A stretch of DNA of 60,665 bases from Candidatus Iainarchaeum sp. (GTDB taxonomy: Archaea; Micrarchaeota; Micrarchaeia; Anstonellales; Bilamarchaeaceae): assembly GCA_028714535.1 (NCBI GenBank), contig JAQTME010000007.1, positions 1 to 60,665 of the forward strand, given 5' to 3'. Of this stretch, positions 49,339 to 59,500 are shown in pieces. The notes beneath the pieces are model-generated. The model worked only from the letters and a program-made list of their open reading frames with translations. It made no database searches and was not told where the DNA came from. How positions within the stretch are numbered: position 1 is the first letter of the stretch; every line of letters begins with the position of its first letter. The position numbers were made by a program, and so were the translations under genes.

Positions 49339-50409
49339 ATGACGATACTTCTCAGCCCCGGCCCGGTGCCGGTTTTGGAAGAGATAGCGAAGGCGCAGAC
49401 AAAGGAGATGATAACCCACAGGAGCGACGAGTTCTCAGCGCTCTACCGCGACCTGGTGACGCGGCTCCGCGGCTACTTCGGCGCAGAGGAGGCGTACGTC
49501 ATCACAGGCTCTGGCGCGCTGGGCCTCGAGACGCTGGCGCTCAACCTTTGCGAGAGGAACGACCGCGTCCTTTGCCTGCCGAACGGCGAATTCGGCGACC
49601 ACCTCGTCACCACGGTGCAGGTGTATGCGCAGCCGTTGCCGCACCGCGGCGCTGACGGCAGCGGCTGGGACCTGGAGCGGACCAAGGCGAAGATAGACGC
49701 CAGCGACGCCAAAGTGCTGGCCATGGTCTATAACGAGACGAGCATGGGCGTGCGCAACCACATCAAGGAGATATGCAGGTACGCCAAGTCCAAGGGCATG
49801 CTCACCATAATAGACGGCATATCCGCATGGCCTGGCACCGAGTTCGACATGAAGGCGTTCCACGTGGACGCGTTCGTGACCGGCAGCCAGAAGGGCATCG
49901 CAGCGCCGCCCGGCATGGCACTCATAGGCCTGAGCAAGGAAGCGGTCGAGCGGTTCTCGAAGCGGGATTCCATACCTAGCTACTATTGCGACCTCAGGCG
50001 CCACAAGAAGCGCTACGAGAAGGACCAGCAGACGCCGAACACGCCAGCGATATCCCTGTTCTGGGCGCTGCAGAAGGCGTTCGACGTGCTCGACCGGCAG
50101 GGCGGCCTGCCGGCGTGCGTGAAACGCCACGCCGACGCGGCCGCATATACGCGCAAGCGCCTCACGGCTATGGGGTTCCCGCTCATCGCCGAGAAGGGCT
50201 TCGAATCCAACACGGTCACCGGCTTCGTGTGCAGGGACGGCGAGCAGGCGAAGAGAATCAAGTCAACGCTCGCCAAGGAATACGGCATAAAGATAGTCGG
50301 CTCGCGCGGCACGTTCAAGGACACGGGCCTGCGCATAGCCCACATGGGCAACTTCGACATGAAGAACATAGAAAAATGCCTGGACGCGATCGAGAAAATC
50401 ATGAAATGA
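49339..50409 (+). CDS. Class V aminotransferase (serine-pyruvate or alanine-glyoxylate type)
   Basis: The 356-residue protein begins LLSPGPVPV, the usual start of the family. ITHRSDEFSALY, VITGSGALGLETLALNL, ADGSGW and YNETSMGVRN match the PLP-phosphate and substrate regions. The Schiff-base lysine is in FVTGSQKGIAAPPGM near residue 193. The tail shows IVGSRGTFKDTGLRIAHMGN with the carboxylate-binding Arg. It may convert serine or alanine with pyruvate or glyoxylate, or make phosphoserine-pathway intermediates. The SerK-like gene 5 kb upstream hints at serine chemistry. It is monocistronic and in the cytosol. Confidence 0.9.
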   Translation: MTILLSPGPVPVLEEIAKAQTKEMITHRSDEFSALYRDLVTRLRGYFGAEEAYVITGSGALGLETLALNLCERNDRVLCLPNGEFGDHLVTTVQVYAQPLPHRGADGSGWDLERTKAKIDASDAKVLAMVYNETSMGVRNHIKEICRYAKSKGMLTIIDGISAWPGTEFDMKAFHVDAFVTGSQKGIAAPPGMALIGLSKEAVERFSKRDSIPSYYCDLRRHKKRYEKDQQTPNTPAISLFWALQKAFDVLDRQGGLPACVKRHADAAAYTRKRLTAMGFPLIAEKGFESNTVTGFVCRDGEQAKRIKSTLAKEYGIKIVGSRGTFKDTGLRIAHMGNFDMKNIEKCLDAIEKIMK

Positions 50410-50514
50410 TTTCCGGGAGACCTGGCACGCATGCCAAGCGGATCGGGAAAATCGGCCGCTAGCACGGCGGGCATGTAAACGATTAAATAGATTTAGACAC
50501 GAATAACACTGCTG

Positions 50515-51741
50515 ATGCCCATGGACTCCGCCCATTCGAACATAAACAAGCTCGTTTCGCTCACGTTCGACGAGAACCCAGAAGTCCGCAAGCAGGCCGC
50601 TAAGTCGCTCGGCGAGGTGACGGATCCGGCGGCCTCGTTCGCCCTGGTCGAGCTCAGCTTCGACAAGGACCCGACGGTGCGCGCAGCCGCGCAGCAATAC
50701 CTCGACAAGCGCAAGCACGCAGAGCCTGAGCTCATGTCGTTCGCAAGCATTTTCGCCACGAACAAGGAAAAGGAAGGCAGCCACGAGGGCGAGGCGCACC
50801 CGCCAGGGGACGCGCGCGAGAAGATGATGCGCCCTATAACGCAGATTTTCGAGAAGGGCCTGGGCAAGGAGAAGGCCGACGCGGTCAAGAGTAAGATGAT
50901 GCCGACCCTCGAGAAGATATACCTCAAGTCACATGTCCATTCCCACGCCACCAAGAAGAAGAGCGACGAGGACGGCAGGAAGGCCGTCCAGGAGTTCCTC
51001 ACCAGCTACCTCGAGGCCATATCTGACATAGAGCAGATAGGAGGCGGCGGGCAGCAGCCATTGGAGGCGCAGGAGATCTCCCAGCCGCCCCCCCGGGAGC
51101 CGCTGCCGCAGCCCGAGCCAGACGAGCCGTCCCAGCCCGAGATGGATTCCCCCCGCGGCGGCCTCGGCGAGCTGGAGGAGGTCGGCAAGCAGAACCGCAT
51201 GAGCGGCATGGACCTGGAAATCGCGGGCATAGAATCCCAGGAGGTCGCGGAGCTCAAGGAGAGCCAGGAGATAGAGCACCTCCCGGACACGTTCTTCAAG
51301 AAGGCCTACGAGACCATGATGCTCTCGGGCGGCGACGAGTCCATAATGAAGCAGGAGATGAACCGCATGATAGACTCGGCCCAGCGCGAGATAGGGCTCG
51401 CGTTCAGGATCGCCAAAAAGCGGTTCAAGGAGATAAAGATAACCAACATCACCAAGATACGCGACGGCATGCGCAACATAAACACGGAAATGCTGACAGT
51501 GCGCAGCGCCGAGGCAGGCCAGTACCAGAAGACCAGGAAGCAGGCAGGTACGCTGGTGCGCGTTTTCGTCAACGACGACACCGGCAACGAGGGCGTTATA
51601 TACCTCTTCGACGGCCGCGGCACCGAGATACGGCCTGGCATGCGGGTGAAGGTCGTCCTGGGCCAGGCGAAGACCTTCGAGGCGACCGGAGAAACGGCGC
51701 TGGTCCTGGGCAAGAAAGGAAACGTTTATATTGTATTGTAG
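50515..51741 (+). CDS. HEAT-repeat protein with C-terminal OB-like domain
   Basis: The 408-residue protein starts with two HEAT-type repeats (NKLVSLTFDENPEVRKQAAKSLGEV, then ALVELSFDKDPTVRAAAQQYL, read in parts). A polar, Pro/Gln-rich linker occupies about 170-230 (PPPREPLPQPEPDEPSQPE). A helical segment follows (280-345, NRMIDSAQREIGLAFRIAKKRF), then a beta-rich end resembling an OB fold (GTLVRVFVNDDTGNEGVIYL, IRPGMRVKVVLGQ). The OB end may bind nucleic acid or protein. There is no membrane segment. A TATA-like GATTAAATAG lies at 50481-50490. It is followed by rpoK 33 bases later. Function is unknown. Confidence 0.65.
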   Translation: MPMDSAHSNINKLVSLTFDENPEVRKQAAKSLGEVTDPAASFALVELSFDKDPTVRAAAQQYLDKRKHAEPELMSFASIFATNKEKEGSHEGEAHPPGDAREKMMRPITQIFEKGLGKEKADAVKSKMMPTLEKIYLKSHVHSHATKKKSDEDGRKAVQEFLTSYLEAISDIEQIGGGGQQPLEAQEISQPPPREPLPQPEPDEPSQPEMDSPRGGLGELEEVGKQNRMSGMDLEIAGIESQEVAELKESQEIEHLPDTFFKKAYETMMLSGGDESIMKQEMNRMIDSAQREIGLAFRIAKKRFKEIKITNITKIRDGMRNINTEMLTVRSAEAGQYQKTRKQAGTLVRVFVNDDTGNEGVIYLFDGRGTEIRPGMRVKVVLGQAKTFEATGETALVLGKKGNVYIVL

Positions 51742-51774
51742 ATACTATCCATTCCGCTCGTTTTACGTGATTGT

Positions 51775-51963
51775 ATGGACCTTACCAAATACGAAGTCGC
51801 ACGCATCATCGGCGCCAGGGCACTGCAGCTCTCAATGGGAGCCCCGCCGCTGATAAAGGTCACCAGCGAGCGCATGTCGTTCCTCCAGATAGCAGAAGTG
51901 GAGCTCGACAAGGGTATCATCCCGCTCGTCGTGGTCCGCGCGCCGTCAAGGGAAGCGGCGTGA
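51775..51963 (+). CDS. rpoK: DNA-directed RNA polymerase subunit K (Rpb6 homolog)
   Basis: The 62-residue protein matches archaeal RpoK over its whole length: LTKYEVARIIGARALQLSMGAPPLI is the conserved N-terminal helix and loop, and IAEVELDKGIIPLVVVR is the C-terminal half. It holds the polymerase clamp together. In many archaea it lies near rps9/rpl13 or other RNA polymerase genes; here it stands alone between unrelated genes. The acidic N-terminal tail seen in eukaryotic Rpb6 is absent, as normal for archaea. Confidence 0.93.
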   Translation: MDLTKYEVARIIGARALQLSMGAPPLIKVTSERMSFLQIAEVELDKGIIPLVVVRAPSREAA

Positions 51964-52050
51964 ATAGCACCCCCAAGAGAGACCTTGCAGGCTGATGTGG
52001 CCTCAGTAACCCTAAGTCCACATCCATCTGGTCTGTACGGAGAGGAGCCT

Positions 52051-52710
52051 CTAATTGCTGATTGTATCGTTGTCAGGACTGAACGCCAGGCCTTCCACCA
52101 GCATCGCTTCATACCCTTCGCCCTGCAGCCTCAGCAGTATGCGCTTCTCCGCATCCACCCATACGTACTGCGGCGGGCTGCCGGATATGTTCTCCATGAC
52201 AACGAACGCCTTCCTGCCGCGCCAGGTGTCGGTCCTCATGGCGCGGTAGTCCATGGCAGCCACGTAGCGCGATTCGTTCTCGAAAGACATGTACATGGTC
52301 GTGTTCCACGTCCACCCGTCGTGGAGGGCGAGCATCCACGGGTTGAACATCAGCATCTGCGGGTTCTCCAGCAGCGAGTTGTATCCCCTGCTGTCCATGC
52401 CCCACCTGTCCACGCAGGACGTGGACGGCGGCTGGAACTCCATGAGCGCAATCACCGTGCAGCCGTTGCCGCCCAGGATCTGGTATGTCATGTTGGCCTG
52501 GCTGCCATTCGTGGCATATGCGTATACGTACTGCTCGCCTGGCCTGAGCTGGAATTCCGTGTTCTTCACGAGCGGCGCCTCTGCCAGCGTGATTTCCGGG
52601 TTCTCGAAATGCGGCCTGAACAGGACTGCCGAGAAGACAATCAGGGCGAGCAGGAGGACTGCCGCGGCAACGAGCATGTTCATCGGCGTGAGCCGCTCCA
52701 GCGCGTCCAT
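52051..52710 (-). CDS. Membrane-anchored exported protein of unknown function
   Basis: The 219-residue protein has one N-terminal helix (MLVAAAVLLLALIVFSAVLF) that acts as signal anchor. The external part is beta-rich, with sequons (NGSQ, NMTY, NESR, NISG) and aromatic clusters (WTWNTTMYMSFENESRYV). Two cysteines (NGCTV, TSCVD) may form a disulfide. No family is recognised. It starts one base after the dcd stop on the same strand, so the two are cotranscribed, which gives no clue to function. Confidence 0.7.
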   Translation of the reverse strand: MDALERLTPMNMLVAAAVLLLALIVFSAVLFRPHFENPEITLAEAPLVKNTEFQLRPGEQYVYAYATNGSQANMTYQILGGNGCTVIALMEFQPPSTSCVDRWGMDSRGYNSLLENPQMLMFNPWMLALHDGWTWNTTMYMSFENESRYVAAMDYRAMRTDTWRGRKAFVVMENISGSPPQYVWVDAEKRILLRLQGEGYEAMLVEGLAFSPDNDTISN

Positions 52711-52711
52711 C

Positions 52712-53233
52712 TCACTGCCTCTTCGCTATCTTGCCGAACTTCGCGTATGGCTTGGCGGTGTTGCTCTCCATCCTCTGGAAGACGACCTGGGATATGCGCA
52801 TGCCCGCATGGAGCTTCACCGGGAACGGAGCGAGATTGACTATCTCAAGCACCTGGCGGTTGTCGCTGCCGGGCTGGACGAGCGCGCTCGTTATGTGTAT
52901 TATGAGCCCCATCCTGGCATACCTGCTCCTGCCCTCGAGATTCCCCATGATGTCCGAAGGGAGCGTGAGCCTCTCGACCGTCCTGCCGAGGCACATCTGC
53001 CCTGTGGTCAGCGTCACGCTCTTCGCCTTCTTCATTCGGAACGCCTCCTGGAATCCGGTCTTCGACAGGTCGACCACGCGGCCCTCGTACATGTCCTTGA
53101 AGAAATACCATTCGTCGCTGAGCGTCAGGTCCACGCTCGCAGGCCCTATCTGGTCCTTGGTGAGCGGCCTGATCTTCAGCGCGCCCTCCTTCAGCATCCG
53201 CCGTATGTCAATGTCCGAAAGTATCATGGCCAT
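52712..53233 (-). CDS. dcd: dCTP deaminase
   Basis: The 173-residue protein begins MILSDIDIRRMLKEG after a short lead. IGPASVDLTLSDEW, LGRTVERLTLP, LEGRSRYARMGL and LEIVNLAPFPVKLHAGMRISQVVF match the Dcd/DUT family. The first Glu of LEIVN is the catalytic residue of dCTP deaminase, and the Arg-Ser of EGRSRYAR binds triphosphate. It converts dCTP to dUTP for thymidylate synthesis; some archaeal forms also hydrolyse dUTP. The usual stretch HVTAGWIDPGF reads HITSALVQPGS here, a divergent loop. GGTGAGTGAT lies before ATG 53233; ATG 53227 is an alternative. Confidence 0.92.
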   Translation of the reverse strand: MAMILSDIDIRRMLKEGALKIRPLTKDQIGPASVDLTLSDEWYFFKDMYEGRVVDLSKTGFQEAFRMKKAKSVTLTTGQMCLGRTVERLTLPSDIMGNLEGRSRYARMGLIIHITSALVQPGSDNRQVLEIVNLAPFPVKLHAGMRISQVVFQRMESNTAKPYAKFGKIAKRQ

Positions 53234-53500
53234 ATCACTCACCGGCGATTTTAAATCCTAGCGATGATTGCCGCCTGGCCGGAGCTGCGATTGTTGCAGT
53301 GCTGGCTGCCGCAGCCTACCTCCTCCCCAAGTCCAAGCCAGGCAAATGAGCCCTGATTTTGGCGTTGCTTGTGGATGAACGTGTTTGACGCGCCGGTTTC
53401 CGGCCGCGGCTGTTTTTCCGGTCACTATTGGTGCGGTTTCACAACATTCTTAAACTGGTTTTTACATTTATTTTCAAGCAGGTAATATAGGGAGTGCCGT

Positions 53501-56500
53501 ATGCCAGCAATAGCTGAAACGCGATGGGCGATTTACTTAGCCGCATTGCTATTCCTCGCCTCCTTCGCCTTGGCAACCCTCTCCATCACCTTCATCCCCC
53601 CGACACCCGACAATGCCAGCACCATCATCGTGCCGAACGCCACCATAAACGTGTCCGTCGGGGAGAACGCGACTTCCTGCCTGCTTGCGATATCAGGCGG
53701 TACAGGGGGTGCGCTTTGGAGCAACATCAAGCACCTCGGCATCTCAGGGGGCGCGTTTGACTACAACGCATCGCTCGGCGTGAACAACTATTCGTCGTTC
53801 ACCATGAACCAGCTCCTTCCCCTCGATGCAAGTTCCTACCATGCCTGCTACCTCCGCTCCAACGGCAATTCCACCTGCTACGGTGCCAATTGGAATAGCC
53901 AGTCCACGCCATACACCGGCGGCGATGCAATCGCGCTTGCCGCAGGCGACGCACATACCTGCTACCTCCGCTCCAACGGCAACTCCTTCTGCTACGGCTC
54001 CAACAGCTCAGGCCGTTCCACCGGCTACTCAGGCGGCAATGCCATCGCAGTCGCCGCAGGCAGTTACCACACCTGCTACCTCCTCAGCACCGGCAACTCC
54101 CTCTGCTACGGTTACAACTACTCCGGCTCGACCAACGCCTACTCCGGCGGCAACGCTATCGCAGTCTCCGCAGGCAATTACCATACCTGCTACCTCCTCA
54201 GCAGCGGCAACTCCACCTGCTACGGCTACTATTATTACGCCAACTACGGCCAGGACACGGCCTACTCCGGCGGCGATGCAATCGCAGTGAGCGCAGGCTA
54301 CGTGCACACCTGCTACCTCCTCAGCAGCGGCAACTCGTTCTGCTACGGCAACAACGGCTCAGGCCGGTCCACCGGCTACTCAGGCGGCGACGCAATCGCC
54401 CTCTCCGCAGGCAGCTACCACACCTGCTACCTCCTCAGCAGCGGTAACTCCTTCTGCTACGGCTCCAACAGCAGCGGCGAGTCCACCGGCTACTCAGGCG
54501 GCGACGCAATCGGCGTGTCAGCAGGCAACTACTATACCTGCTACCTTGTCTCAAACGGCAGTTCGGCCTGCCTCGGCCAGCCATCCTACTACTATGACTA
54601 TGGGCAGGCAGACCCCTACACCGGAACCGACCTTAGGATCCCATTCGCGGCATCCCCGGGCAGGGTGATGGAGGTGCATAACAACGATACCAGCACCACT
54701 GCGAATTATTCGCTCGCAGACCTGGTCGAGGGCAATTATTCCTACAACGTGACCTGCGCCAACTCGACGCCCTCGTCAAACACGAGCGGAAACCAGGCCT
54801 TTACTGTCGAGCTCAAACTTCTGTTCTCCAACGTCGTCAACCAGACCCAGCCGGACGAAACAAGCATCATGATAAACTGGACCACCGACAAGAGCTCCAA
54901 CTCCACTGCCAGCTACTCGACGGTCGACGGCCCTGTCACGCTTGCCACCGACGCGTCATATTCCACATCCCACAGCATCACCCTCACCGGCCTCACCCAG
55001 AATGTCACCTATTATTATAATCTCACGTCCTGCAACCCAGCCGGGCTGTGCAACACGAGCGGTCCTTACCGTGCCATAGCCGACATCACGCCGCCGTCCA
55101 TAGAGTTAGTAGACCCCACGCCCCCTGATGTTGCGATTGTGCGGGATCAGCCATTCATCAACTCCACAGTGAACGAGAACGTGAGCGAGTGCGTGCTTTT
55201 CCTGGGCGACCCGGACCAGACGTGGGCAAACATAAGGCACCTGGGCGTGATGGGCGGCAGGTTCGACTACGGCGCATCCATGGGCGTGAACAACTATTCC
55301 TCGTTGACCATGCAGCACAGGCTGCCCATAGCAGCATATGAACATACCTGCTACCTCCTTGCAAATGGCAGCTCAACGTGCTACGGCAACAATGATTATG
55401 GCGAGGCAGACCCATACACCGGCGGCGACGCCATCGCAGTCGCGGCAGAGGAGTATCACACCTGCTACCTCCGCTCCAACGGCAACTCCGCCTGCCACGG
55501 CGCTAACTGGGGTGGCCAGTCCACTTCCTACACCGGCGGCGATGCCATCGCGGTTGCCGTAGGGCAGTACCACACCTGCTACCTCCTCAGCACCGGCAAC
55601 TCCCTCTGCTACGGCGATGACAGCTATGGCCAGTCCGACCCATACACCGGCGGCGACGCCATCGCGGTTGCCGCAGGACGATACCGCACCTGCTACCTCC
55701 TCAGCACCGGCAACTCCGCCTGCTACGGCAACAACGATTACGGCCAGTCAACCAGCTACACCGGCGGCAATGCCATCGCCCTGTCTGTAAGCGGCTCCCA
55801 CACGTGCTACCTTCTCAGCACCGGCAATTCCTTCTGCTACGGCCTCAACAACAACGGTCAGGCGATAGCCTACACCGGCGGCGACGCCATCGCACTCTCC
55901 GCAAGCAACGACCATACCTGCTACCTCCTCAGCAACGGCACCTCGACCTGCTACGGGACCAACACATACGGGGAATCCACTGATTACACCGGCGGGGATG
56001 CTATAGGCGTCGCGTCCGGCGGTGCGCACACCTGTTACCTCCTCAGCAGCGGCAATTCCGTCTGCTACGGGTACAATGACGATGGCAGGTCCACGAACTA
56101 CACCGGCGGCGACCTGAAAATCCCATTCGCATTCCCTTCATATGCCATGGAAACGAGCAACTTAGATGCTTCCACCACAGCCAACTACACGTTCGTTGGG
56201 ATGCCCGACGACAACTATTCCATCTATGCGGGCTGCCACGACCTTGCAGGCAACTGGAACGTTTCTGCCAACCGCTCGTTCATGCTGGAGACCCACGTCT
56301 CCATAAGCGGCGTCGTCAACAGGACCCAGCCTGACGAAACCAGTGCCATGATAAACTGGACCACTGACAAGAGCGCCAATTCCACTGTGAATTACGGCGA
56401 AACTCCGGCCTACGGGATGTCAGCCGGCGACGCTTCCTACTCTGCCTCGCACAGCATAACCCTCACGGGCCTCACACCAGGCACGCTCTACTATTACTCC

Positions 56501-59500
56501 GTGCGGTCGTGCACCCCCACCGGCCTGTGCAACGACAGCGAGCAGTACCAGTTCATAGCAGACGCCACCCCCCCGTCAATGAACTTCACAGACCCCACGC
56601 CTGCCGACGGCTCCGTGATAAGCTACCAGAACGCGGTCATCAACATCACAGTCAGCAAGAACGTGAGCCAGTGCCTGCTTTACCTGTACGACCCTGCGAA
56701 ACTATGGTCTAACCTCAGGCACCTCGGCCTGAACGGCGGCACGTATGACTACAACGCCTCGGCCGGCGTCAACAACTACTCATCGTTCAACATGCAGAAC
56801 CGGATGCCGCTTGGCACGGGCAGCCCACAGATGTGCTATCTCCTCAGCAACGGCAATTCGGCGTGCTACGGGAGCAATAACGAAGGGGAGCGCGTCAACC
56901 ATATAGGGCACAATGCCGTGGCCATTTCAGCAGCGATTCAACTAACCTGCTACCTCCTCAGCACCGGCAACTCGGTCTGCTACGGCGACAACGGCTCGGG
57001 CCAGGCCACTGCCTACACCGGCGGCGACGCCATCGCGCTTGCCGCAGGGTGGCACCACACCTGCTACCTCCTCAGCACCGGCAACTCCACCTGCTACGGT
57101 GACGATTCCTACGGACAGGCCACTGCCTACACCGGCGGCGATGCCATCGCGGTTGCAGTGGGCGAATACCACACCTGCTACCTCCTCAGCAGCGGCAACT
57201 CCTTCTGCTACGGCAACGACGACAACGGCCAGTCAACAAGCCATGCCGGCGGCGATGCCATAATGATTTCGGCAGGCAACGACTACACCTGCTACCTCCT
57301 CAGCACAGGCAACTCCACCTGCTACGGCAGCAACGCCGACAGCAGGGCCACCAATTACACCGGCGGCGATGCCATCGCGGTAAGCGCCCAGTTTACCCAC
57401 ACCTGCTATCTCCTCAGGAACGGCAACTCGAAATGCTACGGTACCAACAGCGACGGGGAATCCACTGATTACAGCGGCGGGGACGCAATAGGCGTCGGAT
57501 CCGGCGCGGCGCATACCTGCTACCTCCGTTCCAACGGCAACTCAATCTGCTATGGCTACAACTCCGACGGCCGGGCCAATCCCTACAACAACAGCGACCT
57601 GATGCTGCCTTTCGCGATGATAACATACCCGATGGCGGCTGACAATGCCGACGCCTCCACCACAGCCAACGCCACCCTCCCGGACCTCTCTGACGGTGAC
57701 TACCTGGCATACGCCAACTGCACTGATTACGTAGGCAACGTGAACGTTTCCGAGACCAGGGCGTTCACCCTGGCCATGAACCTCCTCATAACCGGCGTCG
57801 TCAACCGGAGCCAGCCCGGCGACACTTCTGCGCAGATAAACTGGACCACCAGCGCGCCGGCAAACTCCACGGTGAACTACGGGGAGACCCCCGGCCTGGG
57901 CACCCTCGTCGAAGACGGGTCATATTCCACCCACCACGTCATAAACCTGACCGGCCTCACCCCGCTGGCGCTTTATTACTATAATGTGACGTCGTGCACA
58001 GTCACCGATATATGCAGCACCACCGGCCCCTACCAGTTCATATCAGATGGGACCGCGCCGTCGATGAACTTCACAGACCCCACGCCTGCCGACGGCTCGA
58101 CGACGAGCACTTCCAGCGCCACCATTAACATGACCCTGAGCGAGAACGTCAGCTCGTGCCTCCTCGCTTTCAACAAGCAGGGCGCGCTATGGACCAATGT
58201 GAAGCACCTGAACCTCCTCTGGGGCGCATTCGACTATAACGCATCGATAGGCGCCAGCAACTACACCTCTTTCAGCATGCAGCACCGCCTGCCAATCGGC
58301 ATGGGCTCTTACCATACCTGCTACCTCCGCAGCAACGGCAATTCCTCATGCTACGGCAGTTCGGGATGGAACGAAAATACCCCGTATACGGCCGGCGACC
58401 TTGTCGAGATTTCAGGAGGGAACCAGTTCAACTGCTACCTCAATGCAGCCGGCAACTCCCTGTGCTACGGCGTCGGCTACAGTGGCCAGACCACCAGCTA
58501 CACCGGCGGCGATGCAGTCGCCCTTGCCGCAGGAGGCAGCCACACCTGCTATCTCCTCAACACCGGCAACTCCACATGCTACGGCGACAGCGGCAACGGC
58601 CGGACAACCAGCTACACCGGCGGCGATGCCATCGCAGTCACCGCAGGCGATTATCACACCTGCTATCTCCTCAGCAGCGGCAACTCCTTCTGCTATGGTT
58701 ACAACTACTCGGGCTCGACCACCGGCTATTCAGGCGGCGACGCCATCGCAGTCGCCGCAGGGGCGTACCACACCTGCTACCTCCTCAGCACAGGCAACTC
58801 CGTCTGCTACGGCTATAACAGCAGTGGCCAGACAACAGGCTACTCCGGCGGCAATGCCATCTCAGTCGTAGCAAGCTACTATCATACCTGCTACCTCCTC
58901 AGCACAGGCAACTCAGTTTGCTACGGCCAGAACAGCTACGGCGAAGCCGACCCCTACACCGGCGGCGACGCAATCGGCATGAAGACCTCTTCATATGTGA
59001 CCTGCTATGTCCTCTCAAACGGCAACTCGACATGCTACGGCAACGGCGACCCAGCCATCCCTTACACAGGAGGGGACCTGAAAATACCATTTAGTCCTGC
59101 CATCTACGAAATGGTCGTGGACAATGCAGACAGCTATACCACTGCCAACTATACCATATCGCCACTCGCAGAAGGCACATATGGCTTTTATGCGAACTGC
59201 ACTGACTTCGCAGGCAACTCGAACCTTTCCGAAACCCGCTCGTTCGACATGTCCCTGAGCATCACCATATCAAACGTCGCCAACAAGACCCAGCCGGGCG
59301 ACACTTCTGAGCAGATAAACTGGACCACCAGCGGCAGCGGCAACTCCACGGTGAACTACGGCGAGACGCCAGACCTGGGCAGCCTCATCACCGACGCTTC
59401 GTATTCCATCCACCACGTCATGAACCTCACCGGCCTCACCCCCGGCATGCATTACTACTATAACCTAAGCTCCTGCACCAGCACAGACATCTGCAATACG

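Noticed and set aside
51985-52050. Possible C/D box small RNA after rpoK
   Set aside because: CTGATGT and CTGA-like boxes are present, but spacing and the internal C'/D' boxes do not fit well enough to call.
53263-53349. Possible short coding tail ending in a hydrophobic helix and PKSKPGK
   Set aside because: About 28 codons read like a membrane anchor, but there is no start codon or ribosome site in frame between dcd and it. It may be a gene remnant or chance.
58399-58871. Alternative-frame and antisense open frames within the propeller array
   Set aside because: They arise because the 114-base period is a multiple of three, so a frame free of stops in one unit is free in all. Only the HTCYL frame runs unbroken from a signal peptide to the window edge.
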